A stretch of DNA of 29,861 nt from CAYSLZ01 sp964547295 (GTDB lineage: Bacteria; Patescibacteriota; Microgenomatia; UBA12405; JAHJSD01). The notes under the pieces were generated by a model. It was given only the letters and a program-made list of their open reading frames with translations. It did no database searches and had not been told where the DNA came from. Of the stretch, positions 16,126 to 25,000 are shown piece by piece; position 1 is the first letter of the stretch, and the number at the start of each line of letters is the position of its first letter. The position numbers and the translations under genes are program-made. Where the stretch lies: positions 1 through 29,861 of the forward strand of contig CAZJMH010000005.1 of assembly GCA_964547295.1 (NCBI GenBank), read 5' to 3'.

Positions 16126-16134
16126 ATTTTATCA
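16126..16134 (-). promoter_or_regulatory. internal leaderless extended -10 promoter
   Basis: On the minus strand, TGA-TAAAAT is followed by 6 bases and the DUF4012 ATG at 16119. The TGA is at the same time the stop codon of the RNase H gene, so the extended -10 element is built from that stop. Confidence 0.55.
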
Positions 16135-16545
16135 GAATTTATCCAGCGCCTCATTGAGTAGACTATCAGCTTGGTAATTTTTTTCTCGGGGTATATGATG
16201 ATAATTAATTTCAGATTTAATTTTACTCTCTAATCCTTTGGCTTGAATCCATAACGGTCGTATATTTATTGACTTAACCTTGTAATTACCTTGCATTTGG
16301 TTGACAACCAAGGTTGAGTCAAGGAAAAAATCTATTTTCTTTACATTTTGGGGACAACTTTCAGCTATCCATTCAAGCCCGGCAATTAAGCCTTGGTATT
16401 CTGCTTGATTATTAGTGGCTTTACCGATTGATTTCGCTTCTTTATAAATAATCTTTCCTTGATTATTTTTAATGACCACTCCATAAGCGCCAGGACCAGG
16501 GTTCCCTCTTGCCCCGCCATCGGTGTATATTTTTAAATAATTCAT
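16132..16545 (-). CDS. ribonuclease HI family protein
   Basis: 137 residues, a compact RNase HI. The four acidic catalytic residues are visible: Asp9 (IYTDGGARGNPGPGAYG), Glu49 (NNQAEYQG), Asp76 (FFLDSTLVVNQM) and Asp127 (NYQADSLLNEAL). A His sits at about 117 in the flexible loop (HHIPREKN). It cuts the RNA strand of RNA-DNA hybrids. The form without the basic protrusion of E. coli RnhA is common in Gram-positive bacteria and CPR. The start is 1 base after the upstream TGA; AAGGG lies about 9 bases before the ATG. It is co-transcribed with the TPR-like gene. Confidence 0.93.
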   Translation of the reverse strand: MNYLKIYTDGGARGNPGPGAYGVVIKNNQGKIIYKEAKSIGKATNNQAEYQGLIAGLEWIAESCPQNVKKIDFFLDSTLVVNQMQGNYKVKSINIRPLWIQAKGLESKIKSEINYHHIPREKNYQADSLLNEALDKF

Positions 16546-16546
16546 T

Positions 16547-16882
16547 TCATCGCCCTTCGTGCTTCGGATTTAATAATTTTTCTTTAAGAGAAATTATCTC
16601 GTCACTAATCGGATCCAATTTTTCTGCTTTTTCTATTGCCAGTTGGGCAAAATTATCTTTGCCCAATTTGTGCCAGTTAACAGCTAGTTTTACCCATCCG
16701 TCAGGGTAATTTGGCTGCCTGCCAATAATTGATTTCCAGTAAATAACATTTTGGTGGAGTTGTTGTTTATAATTCCTATGTTCATAAAAACTCCAAGTAA
16801 TATAAAATAGCACCCCGCCGGCAATTAATCCACAACTGAAATATAATAACAGTTTTCTAAATTTATAATTCATATAATTCAT
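16547..16882 (-). CDS. small membrane-anchored TPR-like protein
   Basis: 111 residues. An N-terminal membrane helix (about 10-29) is followed by one or two TPR-like helix pairs (about 45-100; PDGWVKLAVNWHKLGKDNFA then QLAIEKAEKLDP fits the TPR consensus). It is probably a scaffold on the outer face of the membrane. An alternative start is the ATG at 16873. It is in the same operon as the VanW gene (5 bases away) and the RNase H gene. No specific function can be given. Confidence 0.75.
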   Translation of the reverse strand: MNYMNYKFRKLLLYFSCGLIAGGVLFYITWSFYEHRNYKQQLHQNVIYWKSIIGRQPNYPDGWVKLAVNWHKLGKDNFAQLAIEKAEKLDPISDEIISLKEKLLNPKHEGR

Positions 16883-16887
16883 AATTT

Positions 16888-18606
16888 TTAATTTTCAATT
16901 CCTCTAAGATAAACCGCTTGCCAAGTTTGATAATGTGAGAAAAAAGTTTTTTCGTGCAAAACTTCATTGTCTTTTACAACCCTCCAATCAAAAGCCGATT
17001 TTGTTCCCCAGGCTGGACTTTCAATTCGTCTTGTTTCTCCAGGAGCCAGTGATGGATCATCAATGTATTTTGGTTCAGGTGGTGGAATAACATCCCAAAC
17101 CCGAATGTTATCAATAATTGCCTGTCTGCCGTCATCAGTTCCGTAAAACTTAAAAGCTAAATATCTATTTTCCTTGTTTATTTCTCGTTGTATTAAAATA
17201 TAGCCGGAAGTATCATTTTTAAACTTTAAATCTGGTGACGGGTGATAGACAGTAGCGTCAAATCCTGGTTTCGTATCCTGTTCATAATAACTGACTCGAT
17301 AAGCATGCGGTTGACGTTCAATAATCGGCAATCCCGATTCTAATGCTGCCCGGAATATGGTTGTTGAAACTTGGCAGACACCGCCTCCTGAACCTAAAAT
17401 AGTTTGACCCTCCTTAATGATATAAGCCTGCTGATAACCAGTTCTTTGAGTGATTTCCCCGACTGTTTGATTAAATGAAAAAGTCGCTCCTGGCTCAATT
17501 AAAACGCCGTGAAGCTTAGAAGATGATAAATCAATGTTGTGTATTCTTGAAGCCGAAGAACCACGATAAAAAGAGTCGCCAGTGCCTAACAGGGAACTGA
17601 TGCCAAGCCGATTAGTATCACCGGTTTTTATTTCTGGTTCAGTTTCAATCAAAGGTAAATCTAATGTTTGCGGCTGATTAGTGGTAATAATATTTTCTAA
17701 ACCAGTAATAATTTTCTCGCCAGCATTTTCTTTATCGAGTTGAACGCCATTTTGGCTAGGACGGAAAGCCTTTACATGACCATCTTTAAAATCAAATTTG
17801 GCATTTTCCGCCTCCTGGTGTATAGATTCAGCTACTATTTCTAAATATTCACTTATTTTTTCTTTTTCCCAATGATTTTGAAAGCCAACAAAATTAATTA
17901 GTTGTTTGTCTTCAATAATAAAGTTCTGTTTTGAACTGGTTAAGGTTAAATTTTGACCGATTAGGTTTTCCGCTCTAACTTTTGCAGATTCTAGTTGTTT
18001 TTCGGTAGGGAGCTGATTAAGTTCGCTTACTAATAGGGGTATTGGTTGTTCTATTTTGCCGATTTTTATTTGGTTAATTATACGTTGTTTAGAATCATCT
18101 ATTTTTACTTTTTTGCCTAATTTTCCCTGATTAACCTGAACAGACCTTATTTCTGGGTCAAAATTAATCTGGGCTGGGATCGGCTCCTGGTTGATTTGGC
18201 CGGCAATAGTGGCAATTTCTGCTTCTAGGGCTTGTTCATTAAACTGATGGACAAGCGAAATATTAGTTTGTTTAAGCCAGTTGGTTGCCGGCAGTTTTCT
18301 TGATTGCTGATATGCCTTTTCTGCCGTATTCATAAAATCGTAGGCCAAATTTATTTTTTCCGCCCCTATTTTCCACTCAGACTGATTATCAGTGACAATT
18401 AATTGGTTGGGGGTACCAATTACTTCTAGAAGTTCTTTTTCGGCCTGATTGATGGTTAATCCGTCAAGTTTAACTCCTCCAGCTTGAGTTTTAGGATAAA
18501 TTTTGTTTTGGTAGGCCAACAAAAAGGCGCCGCTGATTGCTACCGGCAGCCCAACCAGAATAATCGGCAGACAAATTAAGAGACATTTTTTCAAATTAAA
18601 GTCCAT
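16888..18606 (-). CDS. VanW family protein with peptidoglycan-binding-like repeats
   Basis: 572 residues from the ATG at 18606. A membrane anchor (about 5-30) is followed by two similar external alpha/beta domains (about 45-300) like the peptidoglycan-binding type 4 repeat, then the VanW domain (about 330-480) with GATFSFNQTVGEITQRTGY, a GSGGGVCQVSTT core and PHAYRVSYY. A C-terminal extension of about 60 residues follows. VanW-type proteins face the cell wall; their biochemistry is unsettled. This start was chosen over one 32 codons upstream because it directly precedes the membrane anchor and sits 7 bases after TGA-TATAAT; the extra residues upstream look like a translated dispersed repeat. 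Confidence 0.88.
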   Translation of the reverse strand: MDFNLKKCLLICLPIILVGLPVAISGAFLLAYQNKIYPKTQAGGVKLDGLTINQAEKELLEVIGTPNQLIVTDNQSEWKIGAEKINLAYDFMNTAEKAYQQSRKLPATNWLKQTNISLVHQFNEQALEAEIATIAGQINQEPIPAQINFDPEIRSVQVNQGKLGKKVKIDDSKQRIINQIKIGKIEQPIPLLVSELNQLPTEKQLESAKVRAENLIGQNLTLTSSKQNFIIEDKQLINFVGFQNHWEKEKISEYLEIVAESIHQEAENAKFDFKDGHVKAFRPSQNGVQLDKENAGEKIITGLENIITTNQPQTLDLPLIETEPEIKTGDTNRLGISSLLGTGDSFYRGSSASRIHNIDLSSSKLHGVLIEPGATFSFNQTVGEITQRTGYQQAYIIKEGQTILGSGGGVCQVSTTIFRAALESGLPIIERQPHAYRVSYYEQDTKPGFDATVYHPSPDLKFKNDTSGYILIQREINKENRYLAFKFYGTDDGRQAIIDNIRVWDVIPPPEPKYIDDPSLAPGETRRIESPAWGTKSAFDWRVVKDNEVLHEKTFFSHYQTWQAVYLRGIEN

Positions 18607-18613
18607 GATTTTG

Positions 18614-18622
18614 ATTATATCA
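18614..18622 (-). promoter_or_regulatory. leaderless extended -10 promoter of the vanW-like operon
   Basis: Minus strand TGA-TATAAT, followed by 7 bases and the ATG at 18606. No Shine-Dalgarno sequence is visible. Confidence 0.6.
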
Positions 18623-18627
18623 AGAAA

Positions 18628-18667
18628 TTCGTCATTCTGAGGTGCCCGAAGAATCCCCTCATTATAG
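18628..18667. repeat. fragment resembling a dispersed bacterial intergenic repeat
   Basis: The core CATTCTGAGGTGCCCGAAGA (18633-18652) resembles a repeat often seen scattered between genes in metagenomic, Chloroflexi- and Firmicutes-like genomes, where it gives nonsense peptides when translated. Recognised from memory only. It lies between the divergent VanW and orphan genes. The rest of this 156-base spacer holds the two promoters. Confidence 0.35.
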
Positions 18668-18723
18668 TCTTTAATTTCCAATCTCTTTTCCCTAACTACC
18701 AATTACTAGTTACTAATTATAAT

Positions 18724-18752
18724 TTACCACTTGCTTAATTTTATGATAAAAT
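18724..18752 (+). promoter_or_regulatory. promoter of the orphan gene
   Basis: TTACCA (18724-18729), 17-base spacer with TGA just before TAAAAT (18747-18752), then 10 bases to the ATG at 18763. The expected leader is about 4 bases. Confidence 0.5.
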
Positions 18753-18762
18753 AATTTTAGTT

Positions 18763-20496
18763 ATGGTTAATCCAACTGAAGGAGAACAGCCAAGACCAAA
18801 AGAACATGAGGTTCGGCCTGGTAAACCAGGTTCTCCAGAAGAGACTCAAGGTATGTCTGAAGCCTTTCCAATGTCAGAAAGGGATTTAGTAGAACACATA
18901 AGAAGTGCTGAAACAGTTAACCAATTAAGGGGTTCGGTTATGCACCTTATGGCATATAAAGAGGGGCTAAAATTCGGAATAGAAAGATATGATTTGGATT
19001 CTCCAACAGTGCTTTTAGATTTAAAAACAAAATTTACAAGTAAAGAAAGAATGATGGACAGGCCAAGTGTTCCTTATTACGCAGAAGCAGCGTTAAACGA
19101 AAGGGTTAGCGGAGTTGCCCGTAGATTAAAAAGAAAAGAGGAATTGACGCAAAATGAACAAAAAATTATTGAGCAATTAATTCAACTTGGCAATCTAACT
19201 GATGCCAGGAAAGTTGTAGATCAGGCATTTCTTCAAAGAATGCGGGTTTGTGAAAATGCTACTGGGGCAGCTCAGTTGGGTTTTGGTGAGTCTAAAGAAG
19301 GAAAAGTATTTACTCCTGATCAAGTCCATTTTCAATCTATTTTCAGGGATAAAGATGGTCAAAAAATCAACAATGTTATTCGGGAAATTATTCGAATGGG
19401 AACTCCGCCGGAAGAATTAAGAAAAGTTAATTTAGAGCCGGTTGAAGGGGTTCCTTACGATGTTTATGCTCAGGGATTTGTTGGTGAATGGGTTGATGGT
19501 GAGTATAGAACGGGTCAGGAAATTTTTCAGAAATGGATAAAGCATTTAAACGAAACCGCAGAAGGAAGAATGGATTTAGTTTGGCTTGGTTTTAGAATAG
19601 CTGTGTTTTGGGAGGAAATATCGGAATTAGGGTTAACAATAAATGAAGATCTTAGTAAAAAGAAAGATGACCCTGGTAGAAGAAATTATATTTTTGGTGA
19701 TCCGCCGATTGTAAATAATTTATGGCCTTGGATTAAGTGGACTAAAGAAAAACGATGGACGGAATTCGGTTTAGATGCAGACAAACGACGAGTAAGGCCG
19801 GCTAGATTCATTACACACTCTGGGCATCCAGGTTCGAATATAAATATGATTACAGACCTTTGTAGTAGTTATTTAAAATATGCAAAAGTAAAAAGGCCTA
19901 AAAGCCCTGGGGATATTAAAAAAGAATCTCTGTGGAAAATTTGGTGGGAAGAAGGAGTTTCTTTTGCAGATGAAGCTTTTCCCTGGGAAAGGACTGAAGT
20001 TCAACCGGAAGCAGATGACATTGATAGCGTGCCGCCAGGAATGATTAGCGGATGGTTTTTATCTCGTGCTAGAGCTAAATTAATTTCTGACTATGCCCGG
20101 TCTACTCCCAAAAAGGAAGAGTTAATCGACCCGCATTTTTATGAAGGAATGTTAAGGAATTGGGAAAAAATACAAAAGGTTAAACCTGATACTCCATCAA
20201 AAGAAAATCCGCGCGCTGTTTGGCTTTTGGATGTTTTAGCCTCAAGACTGGATCCGCCGACGACCAGAGATAATCCCTATTATTCCTATACGAGTCCAAG
20301 AGAAACTATGAGTGGAGAACGAGTTGATTTAAGTGCTTCACAAATGGGTGAGTTAAGAACTCCATCAATATACGAGGCTCTGGAGGCAGCAAGAGAAGTT
20401 GGTTTTATCAGTGGCAATGATTATAGGATGATAATTGATAGTTTTAGCGGATTAAAAAAGCGTAAATCTCCAATTAAGAGAAAGTATCACTCTTAG
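18763..20496 (+). CDS. large orphan soluble protein
   Basis: 577 residues; I recognise no family. There is no signal peptide and no membrane helix. Residues 1-40 are Pro/Glu/Gly-rich and likely disordered. Residues about 45-170 are helical and charged. The middle (about 250-420) is rich in Trp (WIKHLNETAEGRMDLVWLGF, NNLWPWIKWTKEKRW, LWKIWWEEG) and has a possible His-containing motif FITHSGHPGSN near 349-359. The C-terminus is basic (LKKRKSPIKRKYHS). It is the only plus-strand gene between two minus-strand blocks and ends 12 bases from the converging TrbL-like gene. A cytoplasmic accessory of the neighbouring pilus cassette is possible but unsupported. Confidence 0.8.
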   Translation: MVNPTEGEQPRPKEHEVRPGKPGSPEETQGMSEAFPMSERDLVEHIRSAETVNQLRGSVMHLMAYKEGLKFGIERYDLDSPTVLLDLKTKFTSKERMMDRPSVPYYAEAALNERVSGVARRLKRKEELTQNEQKIIEQLIQLGNLTDARKVVDQAFLQRMRVCENATGAAQLGFGESKEGKVFTPDQVHFQSIFRDKDGQKINNVIREIIRMGTPPEELRKVNLEPVEGVPYDVYAQGFVGEWVDGEYRTGQEIFQKWIKHLNETAEGRMDLVWLGFRIAVFWEEISELGLTINEDLSKKKDDPGRRNYIFGDPPIVNNLWPWIKWTKEKRWTEFGLDADKRRVRPARFITHSGHPGSNINMITDLCSSYLKYAKVKRPKSPGDIKKESLWKIWWEEGVSFADEAFPWERTEVQPEADDIDSVPPGMISGWFLSRARAKLISDYARSTPKKEELIDPHFYEGMLRNWEKIQKVKPDTPSKENPRAVWLLDVLASRLDPPTTRDNPYYSYTSPRETMSGERVDLSASQMGELRTPSIYEALEAAREVGFISGNDYRMIIDSFSGLKKRKSPIKRKYHS

Positions 20497-20508
20497 GAGG
20501 CTAGAGGG

Positions 20509-22023
20509 TTATGATTTTCCAATTTGATTTCGTAGCATGTCCGCTACACTTCCCACAAATTTTCCTTTTGTTGGGTCTCTAATACCCTTACCTGCCGCAA
20601 TTCTTTGTTCACCATAGCTTATACCTGCTAGTCCAGCAATTTTCCCGCCCATTTTTAGTGGGCCGAGGGCTTCGCCGATGGCAGCGCCGTATGGGCTTTC
20701 TTTTTTCATTGCTTGCCTGATTATATCAGGAATTCTAGCCAAAATTAAAAGAAATCCCATGCCGATGATTGTTTTTATAAATAGGCTAGCTAAATTACCG
20801 CTGAGGTCCGGGAACCATTCGCCAGCAAGATCCAGTTGAGGGGGGCCGATTAGCGGTGCTACCCACATTTTGCCTAGCTTTGGCATTTGCAAAATATAAT
20901 TTCCGATAATTGCAATGATTGCCACTGCCGGAAAAATCATTAATTCGGTGAACAAGCCTTTAGCCCAATTACCAAACCCGCCGACCTGAAGCCCAGGTAT
21001 TGCTCCTAGCATAATATGAAAGGGAGAAAAAATTATTGAGATAATTATATTAATATACGCTTTTATTAATCCAAAAAGAAGCTTGAATAATAGAATCAGG
21101 GCAATTACAGACCAAATAAGCTGAACCAAAACAACACCGACTACTGCACCGCCGAGACCTCCAGGTATAGCTGTAATACCGCCGCTTATTGCTCCAGATA
21201 TAATCCCAATTGTTCCTCCAATTGCCCCTCCAATAATTTTAATTCCGGCTTTATTTGAAAAAAACATTGGAATCAAGGCAAAAAATCCCCAGTTAATTAC
21301 TTTTCTTGGCCCGACTGTCGCCTCCCATGGAACCCAGGGCAGCCAATTAGGCCATTCAATTGCACTAAACGTGGGGTTAATTCCTTGCGAAGTTAAGATT
21401 GAAATTCCAAGTGCCATAATGACATACATTAAATCAATTAAGAATCCGGCAATAGCGTAAGAAAAAGTTACTAAAATTAGTGTGCCGATAATTTTGGGAA
21501 TTGCATTTTCAATGGTGATAACTGCTTGCGGTGAAATTTTTATTCTTAACATGATTGCTAACCCTACACCGACAAAGACAATAGTGAATAAAACATAAGT
21601 TACATTTCGAAAAGCTTTCCAGGCTTTTAAAATCGGTTTTAAGCCTTCGAAACCAACACCTTGAGCATAAGCTGTTTTTGCGCCCAAGTTTTGTAGGATG
21701 TCTTGAGCGTAATAAATACCCGAAGCTGCAGGATTTGCATAAATTGATCCAGCTAGTTCACTTGCGTATTGTAAAGCGCCGGGTTCGGCTTGTGCAGTTG
21801 GATCTCCCTGATCAGCTTCGATACCGGTAAGGGTAAACAAACCTTCAAAAATTGTTGAACTCCATTGGTGGCGGACTAGACCTTCTTGGGTTAATCCATC
21901 TCTGGCTTTTTTTTGTTCTTCTAAGTTGGTAGCTGCAAAACTAGTTTTGGGAATTATTATAGACGCTAGGCCAGCTAAACCAATGAAAAATAAAAAAGTG
22001 TAGTATTTTAAATCCGCATTCAT
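20509..22023 (-). CDS. TrbL/VirB6-like polytopic T4SS channel protein
   Basis: 504 residues from the ATG at 22023. A signal-like N-terminus ending near SFAATN is followed by an external segment (about 35-140) and then about eight membrane helices (about 145-450) with Gly/Ile-rich stretches (KIIGGAIGGTIGIISGAISG). A basic cytoplasmic tail follows. This layout fits the TrbL/VirB6 inner-membrane component of type IV secretion systems, although there is no short diagnostic motif. The start is supported by a TTGACA / TATATT promoter ending 6 bases upstream; 12 extra in-frame codons upstream would overlap that promoter. It is downstream of the big exported protein and the six pilins. Confidence 0.78.
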   Translation of the reverse strand: MNADLKYYTFLFFIGLAGLASIIIPKTSFAATNLEEQKKARDGLTQEGLVRHQWSSTIFEGLFTLTGIEADQGDPTAQAEPGALQYASELAGSIYANPAASGIYYAQDILQNLGAKTAYAQGVGFEGLKPILKAWKAFRNVTYVLFTIVFVGVGLAIMLRIKISPQAVITIENAIPKIIGTLILVTFSYAIAGFLIDLMYVIMALGISILTSQGINPTFSAIEWPNWLPWVPWEATVGPRKVINWGFFALIPMFFSNKAGIKIIGGAIGGTIGIISGAISGGITAIPGGLGGAVVGVVLVQLIWSVIALILLFKLLFGLIKAYINIIISIIFSPFHIMLGAIPGLQVGGFGNWAKGLFTELMIFPAVAIIAIIGNYILQMPKLGKMWVAPLIGPPQLDLAGEWFPDLSGNLASLFIKTIIGMGFLLILARIPDIIRQAMKKESPYGAAIGEALGPLKMGGKIAGLAGISYGEQRIAAGKGIRDPTKGKFVGSVADMLRNQIGKS

Positions 22024-22029
22024 TATTTT

Positions 22030-22059
22030 AATATATACCAAAAAGCAATAACTTGTCAA
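22030..22059 (-). promoter_or_regulatory. leaderless promoter of the trbL-like gene
   Basis: Minus strand TTGACA (22059 down to 22054), 18-base spacer, TATATT (22035-22030), then 6 bases to the ATG at 22023. The consensus -35 box makes this one of the best promoters in the window. Confidence 0.7.
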
Positions 22060-22069
22060 AATCTAATTT

Positions 22070-25000
22070 TTAAATATCAATATAAGAGGATAATAATTCA
22101 CTGATTCTTAAATGTGCCGGCCAAGCACCGATAACTGATAATCTAACGCAGTTGTCAGGGTCATCATAATTAGTGCTTTTTCTCGCTTCCATGTTCATGT
22201 GTTCTGAGTCATATCCGTTCATCACATATGGATGGTCATGCCAGGTTGGATATGGGCTGCCTCTGCAGTCCATATTTCCATTGTAGTGGGCATATCCCCA
22301 ACCAAGTGTATATGGGCTGGTTGTATCAAAATTAACCGAACTGGCGCGTTTTTTGTATTCTTCAGCACAAAGTTTTAGTTGACGCAATAATTCAGTTTCA
22401 CTAATTGGTCCGGGAGGGAAAGCTTCTCCCTGGTTAACTAAACTATAAAATCCGCAGATACCTTCTCCATTTTCTGGGTTTTGTCTTTTGCCGCCATTTT
22501 CTTTAAGCCAGAGGACAAAAGGCACTTCTGGGGGAACATCTACTTCTTTGGCTATTTGTATTATTTTATCTTTCAAAGATACAATTTCAGTTCTAAAAAA
22601 GGCCGGAATATTCATCATTTCATTAGGTATGTTATTCCAAACTTGAGAAAATTCGCTTGGATCATATGCTGTTCTGTTTGCTCCACTTCCAGAAAACCAA
22701 TCAGACTGTAAAGATGCTGGTATATACATATTTTGGCTGGCACTTAAACCAGCGTCAGCTCCTCCGCCAGGAAGGTATATGTCCTCATCTTGACTAATGT
22801 TAGATCTGCCCCAGATTTTTTTGGGGTTATCCAGCCAGGCACGGATTCTATTTAATGGATATGTTAGTTTATCTTTTTCTTGGATGTCGTCTATTGATAA
22901 TTTTTTGTTTGTGTCAGCAATTGTGTCAAGGCCGGAATAAATTGTCCCAGCGTCATTAACCTTTGTTCTCACCAATAAGTCTTTTGCTTCTAGTTTATGT
23001 TCATTCATTTCTTCAAGTTCTTTTTCTAATTCTTCAGCATATTCTTTTGGCAATAAACCATACATTAATTCTGTGCATAATTGTAATTTTTCGTAATGGG
23101 GGATATAAAGTCGCATTTGCGATTTAACTTTAACGTTAACTTCGGCAAATTCAGGGACTAGTTGGATTTGCTCTATAGGTTCACCTTCTGGTCCAGTTCC
23201 AGCTGGAATTGATTCCTCGGTGTAATTAGTTTCAAAATTATTTATAACTTTGCTTTGAGTAATAAAGCCGTGAAACCTTTCATGCCAAGGATTTTGAAAG
23301 TTTTCAAAATCCTCATTGGCCTTGTTTCCTTCTGGCGCGTCAGTATTGGGTAGTTCGCCAACATCGCAGTCAAAGACTTTTTTTTGCGGATAATCTTCAT
23401 TAATCACTTTTTGATACATTGAGTCGGGCAGGTAGGTGGCGGTCATTTCACGACAGGCATCCAAAGCGCCTAAACCTTGAGGTAAAAATAATTTTACCAC
23501 CTGGCATGATAAACATTTACCCTCGTGCCTAGTCAAAAAAGTATTTCTTGGGTTGGTGTCGTTCCAGGTTGAAGGCGGGAAAACTCTGGCTCTTTCCTGG
23601 TCATTAAGATCGACAAATAGACCGTTATAGCTTTCTTTTTCACTGCACTCTGTTTGGGGGACTTCAAAACATTGTTCTAAATATATTGGCAAATCAGCTT
23701 CGCTGATTCCAGAATCAGAGGCAAATTTTCCTAAGGAGTATTTATTTCCGTAAAGCAACCATGAATCCTCTGGTTCATCAGGATTTTCATCTTTACAGAT
23801 CCACCCGGAATGGTATTTACAGACTTCATTATAATCTAAGCCGAGATATTCTATATGTTCCCGGTTGCAGCAGAGTTCAGAAATTTTTATTTCCCGGGGT
23901 TCATTACACCCCTCGATTTCCTTTCGGTTAACACGATTATCATCTAAAATCAGGGTATAGTCATTTTCAGTTATTGGTCCATCACAAACCCGCAATATTG
24001 GTTTGTCGGCGATACCAATGCCTTTTTCAATATCTTCAGCGTCGAAAAGCGGACTTTTTTCATCTTTCGGGTCGCCAGTGGCAAGAAGGTCGCGTAATCT
24101 CTGGTTGGCCCAGTTTTCGCCCTCCATAACAAATTCTACTCCTGGCAGCCGTCTGACCATATAACCTGCTTGTAGTTGTTCAGTAAAGCCTCGAAAAGCC
24201 ATTTTTCTTTCTCCTTCTTTGGTGGTCATATCAATGTATTCTTTGTAGTCACTATAAGCTGAACCGCTTATCCATTGGCGCATTTTAAGATATACTTGAA
24301 GGCTGTTAGTCAGTTGTCTATGTATTGAGGTTAAGTTTAATAATTCAACACCAAATTCTTCCTCGTGCTGGTCTGGGAAAAATAAGAAAGTGTAGTCAAT
24401 GTCACGGTCTGGAAGACATATTTGGGCGGTTGTCCCCGGCAGTTCTAATTTATTCTCTTTTATTGTTTTATCAACGTAATAGTCTTCTCCGGGAAATCTC
24501 CCTCCGCGGTCACTTGGAACTAGTTGTTGACTGCCCAAGTTATCAGATATATATCCTAAAAATTCTATGCTGGGAAATAGTCCGGCAAGAATCTCTATAA
24601 CCTCAATAAGTTTTATAATTGCCGTAGATTCAAAAAGGCCTTGGCCAGGAAATATCCTAAAAAGAATTTTTACTTCTCCGAATATTATTTTGATTAGCCA
24701 CATTAAAATATCCCAAAGGTTGTTGTGGGTTTCCATTGTTGTTCCGCCTCCGGGCCAATTCCGGCCAACTCTTACTGTTTCACTTTCTAAGCTGGGTTTT
24801 CTTCCGCCGGTTCGGTCATACATTTCTTTGGCAATTTTTTTAGCGTTAGGTGATTCTGTGTCTTCATCGCAGGTTTCACAATGACAATTGCCTTTTAAGG
24901 CATCGATAACACAATCCGCTTCCCACAGGTTCCAGGGAATTCCATCCGGGCCAAGTGAGAAAAGGGCATAATTGATGCCCTGGCTTTTCCAAAAATCAAC

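Noticed and set aside
18607..18702. Longer VanW protein starting 32 codons upstream
   Set aside because: The extra residues precede the membrane anchor, overlap the -10 box and appear to translate a dispersed repeat.
22481..24884. Plus-strand frames within the 1225-residue gene
   Set aside because: They are shadows of the long minus-strand gene with no recognisable domain or start signal.
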